A stretch of DNA of 21,193 nt from Verrucomicrobia bacterium 12-59-8 (GTDB lineage Bacteria > Verrucomicrobiota > Verrucomicrobiae > Verrucomicrobiales > Verrucomicrobiaceae): contig NCCR01000129.1 of assembly GCA_002279765.1 (NCBI GenBank), positions 1 to 21,193 on the forward strand, read 5' to 3'. The position numbers were made by a program, and so were the translations under genes. The notes beneath the pieces were generated by a model. That model was given only the letters and a program-made list of their open reading frames with translations, made no database searches and was not told the DNA's origin. Positions 8,056 to 15,517 of the stretch are shown piece after piece. The number at the start of each line of letters is the position of its first letter. Positions within the stretch are counted from its first letter, which is position 1.

Positions 8056-9036
8056 ATGAAAACCCTCGCTTCTTTCGCGCTTCTGTTTGCGCTGAATTCG
8101 TTGCATGCCGCCGATGCAGGTGGTGCTGCGCCTGCCGCTGTGACCAAGGAGGGCGACCTCGTTGTGATCATTCTCAAGCCCGATGCTGAGAAGAGCCTGC
8201 GGTTGAAAGTCGTCCCGGTGGAAAAGCGCCGGGTGCCGGGTGTGCGGCTGTTTTCAGGTGAAGTCGTTTACCCGCTGGCTGGCGAAGGCAGCGGTGTCGC
8301 GCCGGTGCTGGGGGGGACGCTTGATGAGGTGCTGCGTCTCGCCGATTTGCAGGCCGCTGCCGATGGCCGCATCCTCCAGGCCAAGGTGCAGATTGATGCG
8401 GCAAAAATCGCCGTCGAGCGCGCGCAGAGAGTGCTCAATGCAGAAGCCGGCAGCGTGCGTTCCGTTGATGAAGCCAAAACGGCGCTTTCTCTCGCCGAAG
8501 GTACACTGGCGACTGCGCAGGCGCAGCGAGACATCCTGGGTGATCCTGTGGGCAAATCAGGCGGCAAAAAGCGCGCCTGGGTTCGGGTTGCGATTTACAG
8601 CGGCGAGCTTTCCTCGCTTGATGCCAAGGCGGCTGCAAGCATCCGCACTCTTGGATTTGATGCCAAGAGCCAGAGAGCGGAACCCGTGGCAGGACCTCCC
8701 ACGGCCAATGCACTGACCAATACCGTGGACTGGTATTACCAGCTACCGGCAGACGGAACCATGCGTGCAGGTGAACGTCTTGCTGTCGAAATCCCCACGC
8801 CTGAAAGCCAGGAGGAGCATCTGGTCATTCCTTTCAATGCGGTGCTGTATGACATTCATGGGGGGCAGTGGGTGTATGAGCAAACTACTGAGCACAGCTA
8901 TACGCGAAGACGCATCCAGGTGGCTCGCATTGCTGGCGGTGACGCGGTGCTCGCCAGCGGTCCTGCCCTCGGTAGCAAGATTGTGACGGACGGCGCCACG
9001 GAGCTGTTTGGCACGGAATTCATGACGGGGAAATAA
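8056..9036 (+). CDS. RND efflux periplasmic adaptor (HlyD/CusB-like membrane fusion protein)
   Basis: A predicted 326-residue periplasmic adaptor that would bridge the RND pump and the TolC-like channel. An N-terminal signal peptide ([19 protein letters not shown]) is followed by a half-lipoyl-like stretch ([18 protein letters not shown]). Next comes an Ala/Arg-rich helical hairpin ([20 protein letters not shown] ... [20 protein letters not shown]), then a beta-rich C-terminal part with [21 protein letters not shown]. The VIPxxAVLxxxxGxxVYV-like motif is the best family marker. The ATG at 8056 was chosen because it begins the signal peptide; an in-frame ATG at 8047 would add only MHT. Between the lipoyl half-motif and the hairpin the protein is shorter than many relatives, which usually have around 380-400 residues. 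The pump gene follows 5 bases after the stop. Confidence 0.85.
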   Translation: MKTLASFALLFALNSLHAADAGGAAPAAVTKEGDLVVIILKPDAEKSLRLKVVPVEKRRVPGVRLFSGEVVYPLAGEGSGVAPVLGGTLDEVLRLADLQAAADGRILQAKVQIDAAKIAVERAQRVLNAEAGSVRSVDEAKTALSLAEGTLATAQAQRDILGDPVGKSGGKKRAWVRVAIYSGELSSLDAKAAASIRTLGFDAKSQRAEPVAGPPTANALTNTVDWYYQLPADGTMRAGERLAVEIPTPESQEEHLVIPFNAVLYDIHGGQWVYEQTTEHSYTRRRIQVARIAGGDAVLASGPALGSKIVTDGATELFGTEFMTGK

Positions 9037-9041
9037 CGGTC

Positions 9042-11138
9042 ATGCTGAACTCCATTGTCACCTGGGCGCTGAACATGCGCGTGCTCGTTGTCGCTGCGGC
9101 GCTGGCGCTGCTGCTGGTCGGAATTAATGCGACTAAAAATGCGCCGCTGGATGTGTTTCCTGAATTTGCGCCGCCGCAAGTGGAGGTGCAGACGGAGGCA
9201 CCGGGGCTTTCCACAGAGGAGGTGGATGCGCTGGTCACTGTGCCGCTGGAGAACTCGCTCAACGGCCTGCCGTTTCTCAAAACGCTGCGGTCCAAATCTG
9301 TGCTGGGCCTGTCCTCGGTGGTGATGATCTTTGATACAGACACGGACATTCTCAAGGCGAGGCAGCTTGTGCAGGAAAGACTGAACCTCGCGCAGACCCA
9401 GCTGCCCGCAGTGGTGAAGCCGCCAGTGCTCATGTCTCCGCATTCATCGTTGAGCCGTGTGCTGAAAGTGGGGCTGACGTCGAAGACCTTGTCGCAGATG
9501 GAACTGAGCGAACTGGCTCGCTGGATGATCCGTCCACGTCTGATGTCTGTGAGTGGCGTCGCCAATGTCGCGATCTGGGGACAGCGCGACAAACAATACC
9601 AAGTGCTTGTCGATCCGCAGCGCCTGCGTGCGGCTGGTGTGACGCTGGATGCGATCTCCAAAGCCGCGGGTGATGCTGCGGTGATCAGTGCGGGAGGTTT
9701 CATCGACACGCCCAATCAGCGTCTCAGTGTGGCGCAGCTTGCCTTGATTGTTACGCCGGAGGACCTGGCTCGCACCGTGGTGGAGTTTCGCAATGGCGCA
9801 CCGATCCGACTCGGCGATGTCGCCGAGGTGAAGATCGGCCATCCGGTGCCTATTGGTGATGGAGTCGTCAACGATGGAACGGGCATCCTGCTCATTGTTG
9901 AAAAGCAGCCCTGGGGCAATACACTCGATGTGACGCATGGTGTCGAAAAGATGCTGGAGGAGCTGAAGCCCGGGCTGCCTGGTGTGGAGATGGACAGCAC
10001 CATCTTCCGGCCAGCCACATTCATTCAGCTTTCCATGGATCACCTTACCGAGGCTCTGTGGCTCGGCTGTTTGCTGGTGGTCGTTGTGCTCGCGCTGTTC
10101 CTTGGCGACTGGCGCACCACGGTCATCAGCCTCACGGCCATCCCGCTCTCGCTGGCCATTGCGCTGCTCTTTCTGGCATGGCGTGGTGAAACGATCAACA
10201 CCATGATCCTCGCGGGTCTCATCATCGCGCTGGGAGAGGTGGTGGATGATGCGATCATCGATGTTGAAAACATCCTGCGTCGTCTGCGCCAGAATGCCGA
10301 GCTCACAGTGCAGAAGTCGAAACTGCAGGTGGTGCTTGAGGCTTCGCTGGAAGTGCGCAGTGCGGTTGTTTATGCCAGCGTCATCATCGTGCTGGTGTTT
10401 ATCCCGGTGTTTTTCCTGCCGGGTCTTGCGGGCACCTTTTTCAAGCCGCTGGCACTATCCTACATTCTTGCCATCAGCGCTTCGCTTATCGTGGCCCTGA
10501 CGGTGACCCCCGCGCTGAGTTTGATGCTGTTGCGAGTCAAGGATGGGTATCATCGTGATGCGTTCGTTGCCCGCGGACTCAAGGCCGCGTACCGTTCCGT
10601 GCTGCCGGTCTTTGCGCGTAGCCCATGGCTGGCGCTGCTCATTCTCGCGGGTGCTTTTGCCTTCACCGGGTTCATCTGGCACACGCAGCTCAAGGAGGAA
10701 TTTCTACCGAATTTCAAGGAGCGTGACTTCCTCATGCACTGGCTGGAAAAACCGGGAGCCTCGGTCGAGGCGAGCACGCGCATCACCATTGCCGCCAGCA
10801 AGGACCTGCGCGCGATTCCCGGCGTACGCAATCTCGGCGCGCACATCGGACGTGCGGAGGTCGCAGATGAAGTGGTCGGCCCGGACTTCACGGAGCTGTG
10901 GATCAGCCTCGATCCCAACGTCGATTATGATGAAACGATTCACAAAGCACAGGCAGTGGTTGATGGATATCCGGGTCTCACTCGCGACCTGCTCACCTTT
11001 CTGCGGGAGCGTGTGAAGGAAGTGCTCACCGGAGCAAGCGCCAGCATCGTTGTGCGCATTTTTGGCCCGGACCTTGATGTGCTGCGTGACCGGAAGCGCT
11101 GCATGGACTCACGGCTGGCATGGTGCGCCAGGCGGTGA
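9042..11138 (+). CDS. RND efflux pump, N-terminal fragment (frame broken near 11090)
   Basis: A 698-residue open frame holding the N-terminal two thirds of a CusA/CzcA-like inner-membrane RND permease, which exports substrates using the proton gradient. Visible family features are [19 protein letters not shown] near residues 37-55, [14 protein letters not shown] in the porter domain, IFRPATFI before helix 2 and [18 protein letters not shown] near 398-415, carrying the acidic proton-relay residues of helix 4. TPALSLMLL and [13 protein letters not shown] mark helices 6-7 and the second periplasmic domain. Homology runs to GPDLDVLRD (about residue 683, base 11090). The last 15 residues ([15 protein letters not shown]) are not family-like, and the frame then stops at 11136-11138. 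If translated as such it lacks helices 8-12 and should not form a working pump. Confidence 0.88.
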   Translation: MLNSIVTWALNMRVLVVAAALALLLVGINATKNAPLDVFPEFAPPQVEVQTEAPGLSTEEVDALVTVPLENSLNGLPFLKTLRSKSVLGLSSVVMIFDTDTDILKARQLVQERLNLAQTQLPAVVKPPVLMSPHSSLSRVLKVGLTSKTLSQMELSELARWMIRPRLMSVSGVANVAIWGQRDKQYQVLVDPQRLRAAGVTLDAISKAAGDAAVISAGGFIDTPNQRLSVAQLALIVTPEDLARTVVEFRNGAPIRLGDVAEVKIGHPVPIGDGVVNDGTGILLIVEKQPWGNTLDVTHGVEKMLEELKPGLPGVEMDSTIFRPATFIQLSMDHLTEALWLGCLLVVVVLALFLGDWRTTVISLTAIPLSLAIALLFLAWRGETINTMILAGLIIALGEVVDDAIIDVENILRRLRQNAELTVQKSKLQVVLEASLEVRSAVVYASVIIVLVFIPVFFLPGLAGTFFKPLALSYILAISASLIVALTVTPALSLMLLRVKDGYHRDAFVARGLKAAYRSVLPVFARSPWLALLILAGAFAFTGFIWHTQLKEEFLPNFKERDFLMHWLEKPGASVEASTRITIAASKDLRAIPGVRNLGAHIGRAEVADEVVGPDFTELWISLDPNVDYDETIHKAQAVVDGYPGLTRDLLTFLRERVKEVLTGASASIVVRIFGPDLDVLRDRKRCMDSRLAWCARR

Positions 11139-12019
11139 CCACGCTCATCAGCGGGAGAAAAGCGGGCGAAGTGTTCCAGGATCAACGCGTGCATGATGTC
11201 ACTGTCTGGAGCCTGCCTGAGGTGCGCGCTGACTACACCACGCTGCGCGAACTGCTCATCGAAACACCTGCAGGTGGTCATGTGCGCCTCGCTGATGTGG
11301 CAGATCTCGCCATCGTGCCCACGCCGAATGGGATCAAGCGTGAAGGGGCCTCTCGTCGAATTGACGTGACCTGCAATGTCACTGGCCGTGCATTGGGAGA
11401 GGTCGCAAGCGAGATCGAGGAGCGAGTCAGCAAAGTCGAGTTTCCGGCAGGCTATCATCCTGAAATTCTCGGCGAATGGGCCGAACGCCAGGCGGCGCAA
11501 AGTCAACTCGGCTGGCTCGCACTGGCCTCATTCGGGGGCATCCTCGTACTGCTGCTTGCTGATTTTCAATCGCCACGTCTTGTGGTGCTGATTACGCTGA
11601 CGCTGCCCTTTGCACTGATCGGTGGTGTCATGGCGGCGTGGCTGGGAGGTGGCGTGCTGTCACTTGGATCGCTGGTTGGTTTTGTCACGGTTCTCGGCAT
11701 CGCTGCGCGAAACGGTATCCTGCTTGTCAGTCACTACCGCCATTTGCAGACAGACGAAGGTCGTGTGTTCGGACTGGATCTCGTCTTGGAAGGCAGCGCC
11801 GAGCGCCTCGTTCCCATCCTCATGACCGCCTCCACTGCTGCGCTCGCGCTGCTGCCGCTCGTCCTCAAAGGCAATGTGCCGGGCAATGAAATCGAGCGAC
11901 CGATGGCCCTCGTCATTCTCGGGGGACTCGTGACCAGCACGCTGCTGAATCTGTTTCTTCTGCCAGCCTTGTATGTGCGATTTGGAAAAGTGTCGGTTTA
12001 CAAGGGGAAAGCAGCATGA
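11120..12019 (+). CDS. RND efflux pump, C-terminal fragment
   Basis: A 299-residue frame that continues the pump one frame over. Its family-like sequence actually starts before the ATG: from 11090 the same frame reads [19 protein letters not shown], equal to the conserved part leading into [11 protein letters not shown]. It holds the rest of the second porter domain and the last membrane helices: [57 protein letters not shown] and [19 protein letters not shown]. The ATG at 11120 overlaps the end of the N-terminal fragment by 19 bases, so coupled translation of the piece is possible, but roughly 40 residues of the porter domain are absent from both pieces. Its stop overlaps the ATG of the next gene (12016-12019). 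Confidence 0.85.
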   Translation: MVRQAVTTLISGRKAGEVFQDQRVHDVTVWSLPEVRADYTTLRELLIETPAGGHVRLADVADLAIVPTPNGIKREGASRRIDVTCNVTGRALGEVASEIEERVSKVEFPAGYHPEILGEWAERQAAQSQLGWLALASFGGILVLLLADFQSPRLVVLITLTLPFALIGGVMAAWLGGGVLSLGSLVGFVTVLGIAARNGILLVSHYRHLQTDEGRVFGLDLVLEGSAERLVPILMTASTAALALLPLVLKGNVPGNEIERPMALVILGGLVTSTLLNLFLLPALYVRFGKVSVYKGKAA

Positions 12020-13200
12020 GCGACTCAAAAACTAAACCCCTTCGCCCACGCCTGCCTGCCACCGTTTGGGCGCTGGGATGGGTGAGCTTTTTCACGGATG
12101 TCTCCACCGAGATGGTGTACCCGCTGCTGCCGGTGTTTCTCACGACCATGCTGGGTGCCAGCATGGCGTTTGTGGGATTGGTGGAGGGCATCGCCGAGTC
12201 TACGGCTAGCCTGCTTAAAATCGCCAGCGGCTGGTGGTCTGACCGGGTGCGAAAGCGCAAGCCGCTCATGATCGCGGGCTACGGCCTCAGTGCGCTCACT
12301 CGGCCGTTGATCGCCATAGCAGCCACGGGTGGGCAGGTGCTGGGCGCACGCTTCATCGACCGGATCGGCAAAGGCATCCGTACTTCGCCGCGCGATGCCT
12401 TGCTGGCGGCTTCGGTGCCGCCGGAGCAGCGTGGTGCGGCCTTTGGCGTGCAGCGCGCCATGGACAATGCGGGTGCGGTGTTCGGGCCTCTCATTGCGTG
12501 GATCATGCTGCAATGGTTCACGAGTGATTATCGAGTGCTGTTCTGGATCGCAGTGATTCCCATGGCGGGTGCGATGGGCTGCTTGATTTTTGGCACACGG
12601 GATCAGGTGCAGCCTCCGACTCCGGTTGCAGACAAGACCTTGGTTCCTTTCAACATCACGCCCGGCTTTAAGAGCTATCTCGGTGCGGTGCTTTTGTTCA
12701 CACTGGGAAATTCAAGTGACGCCTTTTTGCTGCTGCGGGCACAGGCGGTGGGCATCCATTTCAGCAGTTTGCCGCTGCTGTGGCTGGCACTCAGTCTGGT
12801 GAAGTCGGTCAGCAGCTATCCTGCGGGCGTGCTGAGCGATCGCATCGGCCGCCGTGGACTCATTATCGGCGGTTGGTGCGTGTATGCGCTGGTGTATGTC
12901 GGTTTCGGTCTGGCGAACCAACCCTGGCACATCTGGGCCTTGTTTGTCGCCTACGGATTGTTCTACGGCATGACGGAATCGACGGAGCGTGCGCTCGTGG
13001 CTGATTTTTATCCCGACGCCCAGCGTGGCCGGGCATTTGGCAGCTTCAATTTCATCACCGGAATTGGTGCTTTGCCAGCGAGCCTGCTCATGGGCTGGCT
13101 GTGGACCGCGTATGGGCCTCTCGTTGCCTTTGGCACGGGGGGAGCACTCGCCTTGTGCGCAGTGCTCTGGTTTGGCTTCAAAGTTCCGCACACACGATAA
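12016..13200 (+). CDS. MFS transporter linked to metal-efflux operon
   Basis: A 394-residue major facilitator permease with about twelve membrane helices. Diagnostic pieces are [20 protein letters not shown] at about 21-40, a motif-A-like [12 protein letters not shown] near 72-83, and [16 protein letters not shown] near 118-133, followed by [20 protein letters not shown]. The second half repeats motif A as [12 protein letters not shown] recall this subgroup from neighbourhoods with RND or cation efflux genes, but its substrate is not established to my knowledge. The start overlaps the pump stop as ATGA, so it is the last gene of the efflux operon and likely translationally coupled to the broken pump. 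A 10-bp-stem hairpin follows 7 bases after the stop. Confidence 0.9.
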   Translation: MSDSKTKPLRPRLPATVWALGWVSFFTDVSTEMVYPLLPVFLTTMLGASMAFVGLVEGIAESTASLLKIASGWWSDRVRKRKPLMIAGYGLSALTRPLIAIAATGGQVLGARFIDRIGKGIRTSPRDALLAASVPPEQRGAAFGVQRAMDNAGAVFGPLIAWIMLQWFTSDYRVLFWIAVIPMAGAMGCLIFGTRDQVQPPTPVADKTLVPFNITPGFKSYLGAVLLFTLGNSSDAFLLLRAQAVGIHFSSLPLLWLALSLVKSVSSYPAGVLSDRIGRRGLIIGGWCVYALVYVGFGLANQPWHIWALFVAYGLFYGMTESTERALVADFYPDAQRGRAFGSFNFITGIGALPASLLMGWLWTAYGPLVAFGTGGALALCAVLWFGFKVPHTR

Positions 13201-13207
13201 AAACAAA

Positions 13208-13232
13208 GCGGCGTCTGGATCTCAGACGCCGC
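13208..13232. terminator. Shared hairpin terminator between convergent genes
   Basis: GCGGCGTCTG (13208-13217) pairs perfectly with CAGACGCCGC (13223-13232) around the 5-base loop GATCT. Read on the minus strand, the stem is followed by TTTGTTTTTA, a good U-tract, so it is an intrinsic terminator for the Cys-rich lipoprotein gene. On the plus strand it comes 7 bases after the MFS stop but lacks a U-tract, so it may end that operon only weakly. Confidence 0.85.
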
Positions 13233-13255
13233 CCGTGTGGATGCCACGCTCCAGC

Positions 13256-13585
13256 TTAGTGGGTCGAGCAATGATGCAGGGTGCCACCACAGGTCTTGCA
13301 GGCATGTTGTGGCAGCTCGCCCTTCTTTCCCCAAGCGACAAGTTTGGTCTCACAGTCCGGGCAGCTCATTTGGCTGGAGGAGTGCAAGGTGACGATGCCT
13401 TTGTCTCCAGGCGCCGTGGTGACGGTGGGGGACTTGAACGTGACGGTGTGGCATTTGCTACAGGTCACCGCACTGGTGGGGCAGCAACTGGCGGGCTTGG
13501 CGGCGGTGGCCTGGCAGGAGACGAGAGCCAAGGTGCTGACGGCCATGATTCCGGTAATGATGGATTTGATGAGTTTCGTTTTCAT
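13256..13585 (-). CDS. Small Cys-rich putative lipoprotein, probable metal-binding
   Basis: A 109-residue protein of no family I can name. An N-terminal hydrophobic segment ends in LALVSC with Cys24, a plausible lipoprotein signal, so it probably sits in the periplasm attached to a membrane. The mature part has nine further cysteines: Cys34-Cys35, CSKC (42-45), CPDC (75-78), CKTC (96-99) and Cys106, plus His residues near the C-terminus (HHCSTH). The spacing of two CxxC pairs (75-99) resembles a zinc-ribbon or rubredoxin-like metal knuckle. Its promoter region carries the same two-part motif as the neighbouring ECF sigma operon (13628-13656), and its terminator is at 13208-13232. A metal-binding or metal-buffering role is an inference from cysteine content and neighbours. 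Confidence 0.8.
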   Translation of the reverse strand: MKTKLIKSIITGIMAVSTLALVSCQATAAKPASCCPTSAVTCSKCHTVTFKSPTVTTAPGDKGIVTLHSSSQMSCPDCETKLVAWGKKGELPQHACKTCGGTLHHCSTH

Positions 13586-13627
13586 GATGTGGTTGTGTTG
13601 AGTGTTGAAGAAGCATCTGCTTCAATC

Positions 13628-13656
13628 AGACAAACCCCGGTGCTTCGGCAAACCCT
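13628..13656 (-). promoter_or_regulatory. ECF-sigma-type promoter of the Cys-rich lipoprotein gene
   Basis: On the minus strand AGGGTTT (13656-13650) is followed after 11 bases by GGGGTTTGTCT (13638-13628). The same two blocks with identical spacing occur before the sigma operon and before the YHS-like gene. The -10 block ends 42 bases before the ATG at 13585. Confidence 0.7.
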
Positions 13657-13696
13657 TGACGACAACAAGGCACGCACACAGCATGACAAGGCAGAG

Positions 13697-14269
13697 TCAC
13701 TCCGCCTGCGAACCACCGAGCGCGGTGCGCAAAATCTGGCGCGCGCGATAGATGCGTGTTTCCACTGCTTTTGACGTGCAGCCTACGGCGGTTGCGATCT
13801 CTGCGTAGCTCATATCTTGATAAGTGAAGAGCAGCATGGCCTCGCGAAGATCATCAGGCAGGGCGGCCAGAGCGGCTTCGACGCGCTGCATTTGTTCACT
13901 GCGTTCCATCTGCTCATCCGGGCCGGGCTGGGTCTCCACGCTCTCAGGTACATGATCGTCTTCGTTGTCGATGGAGACCGTGGGATGCCGCTGCTTCCAG
14001 CGTGCATGATTACGCGCGAGATTGGCGGCAATGCGGAACAGATAGGTCGGAAACGGCGCGGAGGGGTGATAGCGCGCGCGGCTTTGATACAGCTTCACAA
14101 AGGTCTCCTGCGTGAGGTCGGTGGCAGCGGCGGCATTGCCGGTCATCCGCAGGAGAAAGGCGGCCACCTTGTCCTTCCAGCGTTCCATCAGGCTGTTCAG
14201 CGCCAGATCATCACCCGCGGCGAGTCGCTGCATGGCGGCAATGTCGGCGTCGGGATGCGTGTCGGACAT
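13697..14269 (-). CDS. ECF-family RNA polymerase sigma factor (CnrH-like)
   Basis: A 190-residue extracytoplasmic-function sigma factor with only regions 2 and 4. Region 2 spans about 22-90 with ATDLTQETFVKLYQSR (49-64) and YLFRIAANLARNHAR (76-90). Region 4 spans about 130-185 with ALPDDLREAMLLFTY and the helix-turn-helix YAEIATAVGCTSKAVETRIY (155-174). It redirects RNA polymerase to its own promoter class. It is the third gene after the anti-sigma-like and metal-sensor genes (9-base gap), the same order as cnrY-cnrX-cnrH of Cupriavidus metal resistance. It is therefore probably released when the periplasmic sensor detects metal. The shared promoter motif in front of this operon suggests it activates itself. 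The inducing metal cannot be told from the sequence. Confidence 0.92.
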   Translation of the reverse strand: MSDTHPDADIAAMQRLAAGDDLALNSLMERWKDKVAAFLLRMTGNAAAATDLTQETFVKLYQSRARYHPSAPFPTYLFRIAANLARNHARWKQRHPTVSIDNEDDHVPESVETQPGPDEQMERSEQMQRVEAALAALPDDLREAMLLFTYQDMSYAEIATAVGCTSKAVETRIYRARQILRTALGGSQAE

Positions 14270-14278
14270 GCGTGTGGG

Positions 14279-14752
14279 TTAGTGGGAAACATGAGCTGTG
14301 CCCAGCACATGGGGCAGCACAGTTTTCAGATACTTGTCCGCCTGCTCCGGCACCATGCAGGCGGCGGTCTCATAGACATGCTTCAGCATCGCCTGCTGGC
14401 ATTCCTGAGTGAGATCTGCGCGCTCGCGCATGAGTTTCACGACATCTCCTGTCAACGTCCGGTTGTGCATGGAGGCCTCCATCAGTGACTGGTCAGAATG
14501 ATGCACACGCATGCATAACTCCGCACATGCCGGCTGATAGGCCAGATGCAGTGCCTTCACCTTCACAAATTGCGGGTCGGTGAGATGCAGCGAGACGCGC
14601 AGCCATTGGAGTTCGGGCAGCAGGCTGCCGTTTTCGACTGGCATCTGATCTGACTGCAAACAGTTGCATGGCCTCAGCATCCGCTGCGAGCCAAAAAACA
14701 TGCCAATCCCAAGGATGACAGCAACGATAAGGATGATCAGTCCGCGCTTCAT
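14279..14752 (-). CDS. Periplasmic heavy-metal sensor (CnrX/ZraP-like, metal-resist family)
   Basis: A 157-residue protein with a single N-terminal membrane anchor (residues 4-21) and a helical periplasmic domain. The pattern LHLTDPQFVKVKALHLAYQPAC (55-76) followed by a helical hairpin and ECQQAMLKHVYETAACMVPEQADKYL (117-142) matches the heavy-metal sensor family related to CnrX, CpxP and ZraP. Potential metal ligands are Cys29, Cys31, Cys76, Cys80, His84-His85, Cys117, His125 and Cys132-Met133. The repeated cysteines differ from CnrX, whose nickel/cobalt site uses mainly His, Glu and Met. By analogy it binds periplasmic metal and controls the anti-sigma factor encoded immediately upstream, with which it shares an ATGA overlap (14749-14752). 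Confidence 0.85.
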   Translation of the reverse strand: MKRGLIILIVAVILGIGMFFGSQRMLRPCNCLQSDQMPVENGSLLPELQWLRVSLHLTDPQFVKVKALHLAYQPACAELCMRVHHSDQSLMEASMHNRTLTGDVVKLMRERADLTQECQQAMLKHVYETAACMVPEQADKYLKTVLPHVLGTAHVSH

Positions 14753-15072
14753 GGAGTCACCTCGTGGTCCATTTGCAGGAAGGGATTGATTGATTCCACA
14801 TAGGTCAGCTCACCTCTCACCGGCAAAGTGTCTTGTTGTTGGATCAAGCCAAATCCGCCCCCTAGAAGCATGCAGATGGCGATGGTGGCAAAAGCAGGCA
14901 CCGGCCGTGCGAGCGTGCCGAGCCATGCCTGCCAGAGCTGAGACAAGGCCGTTCGGAGGGAGGTTGCCTCGGCAGCCTCAATTCGTGCCCAGACCTCCCG
15001 CGTGAAAGATGAAGGAAGTGAGACCGGCGCGGGAGATTCGCGCAGGAGCTGATGAAGCTGGTCGTCGTTCAT
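14749..15072 (-). CDS. Anti-sigma-like single-pass membrane protein (CnrY analogue)
   Basis: A 107-residue protein and the first gene of the minus-strand operon anti-sigma, sensor, sigma. The N-terminal cytoplasmic part (1-55) is helical and charged, with LPSSFTREVWARIEAAEA (19-36) resembling sigma-binding helices of small anti-sigma factors. One membrane helix lies at about 58-77 (PVPAFATIAICMLLGGGFGL) and a short periplasmic tail follows. CnrY has a similar size and topology. No zinc-binding HxxxCxxC motif is present, so it is not a ZAS-type anti-sigma. The assignment rests on topology and gene order more than on strong motifs. The start at 15072 has a good ECF-type promoter only about 20 bases upstream, implying a very short leader. 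Confidence 0.75.
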   Translation of the reverse strand: MNDDQLHQLLRESPAPVSLPSSFTREVWARIEAAEATSLRTALSQLWQAWLGTLARPVPAFATIAICMLLGGGFGLIQQQDTLPVRGELTYVESINPFLQMDHEVTP

Positions 15073-15091
15073 GGAATCAAGGGTGGTACCG

Positions 15092-15120
15092 TGACTAACA
15101 CCCAGGTCCGCCCAAACCCT
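15092..15120 (-). promoter_or_regulatory. ECF-sigma-type promoter of the anti-sigma/sensor/sigma operon
   Basis: On the minus strand AGGGTTT (15120-15114) is followed after 11 bases by GGTGTTAGTCA (15102-15092). Its position directly before the operon that encodes an ECF sigma factor is the classical arrangement for autoregulation. It lies back to back with the matching promoter at 15172-15200. Confidence 0.75.
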
Positions 15121-15171
15121 TGCGGAAAGTGTGCAAATTTTGGTTCTGCCGGCGCGTGTGGAAATTTATCG

Positions 15172-15200
15172 AGGGTTTCGGTCCGATGTGGTGTTTATCC
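15172..15200 (+). promoter_or_regulatory. ECF-sigma-type promoter of the YHS-like secreted protein gene
   Basis: AGGGTTT (15172-15178) is followed after 11 bases by GGTGTTTATCC (15190-15200). It matches the two other copies in sequence and spacing. The -10 block ends 47 bases before the ATG at 15248. Confidence 0.7.
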
Positions 15201-15247
15201 GTTTGAATGCACACTCGCCTTGCCATTCTCACAACAAACACACATTA

Positions 15248-15505
15248 ATGAAAACCAAAATCGCAATCCTCCTGCTACTCACCTCCTTCGGCCTGCGCGC
15301 CGCCCCTGAAGGCATTCCTGCTTCCTACCCGCTCAAAACCTGCGCTGTCTCCGGCGAAGCCTTTGGCGGCGAAATGGGCAAGCCGGTCAAAGTCACTCAC
15401 GAAGGAACGGACGTGTATCTTTGCTGCAAATCCTGCATGAAGGACTTCAAAGCGGATCCCGCCAAGTACGTGAAAATGGTCAAAGACGCCGCCGCGAAGA
15501 AGTAA
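15248..15505 (+). CDS. Small secreted YHS/TRASH-like metal-binding domain protein
   Basis: A predicted 85-residue protein. A signal peptide (MKTKIAILLLLTSFGLRA-A) is followed by one compact domain: LKTCAVSGEAFGGEMGKPVKV, then VYLCCKSCMKDFKADPAKYV. CxVSG...GKPV and CCxxCxxxFxxDPxKY are hallmarks of YHS/TRASH-type metal-binding domains found in copper and other heavy-metal proteins. Ligand candidates are Cys32, Cys59, Cys60 and Cys63. The ATG at 15248 was chosen over an in-frame ATG at 15131 because the earlier one lies upstream of the ECF promoter and would bury the signal peptide. It is divergent from the metal-sensing sigma operon and has the same promoter motif, so it is probably induced by metal. 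It ends 12 bases before the convergent glycosyltransferase gene. Confidence 0.85.
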   Translation: MKTKIAILLLLTSFGLRAAPEGIPASYPLKTCAVSGEAFGGEMGKPVKVTHEGTDVYLCCKSCMKDFKADPAKYVKMVKDAAAKK

Positions 15506-15517
15506 ACGGCAGCTCCT

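Larger units (their letters stand above)
9042..12019 (+). pseudogene. CusA/CzcA-like RND permease disrupted by frameshifting internal deletion
   Basis: Taken together the two fragments are a single RND permease gene of 2978 bases. The family normally has about 1030-1045 residues. The two halves join at 11088-11092, where ...GPDLDVLRD meets [10 protein letters not shown]. In intact relatives these segments are separated by a conserved stretch of about 40 residues (the end of one porter subdomain and start of the next). The frame change requires a loss of 3n+1 bases, for example 115 or 118. The rest of the gene has no other break, so the event looks recent or is an assembly error. All flanking genes of the operon are open. 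I judge the gene non-functional as written; sequencing error is the main alternative. Confidence 0.8.

Noticed and set aside
12989..13774. Plus-strand open frame of 261 codons spanning the MFS end and the Cys-rich and sigma genes
   Set aside because: It overlaps three well-supported genes in other frames, crosses the terminator at 13208-13232 and has low-complexity Gly-rich translation without family features.
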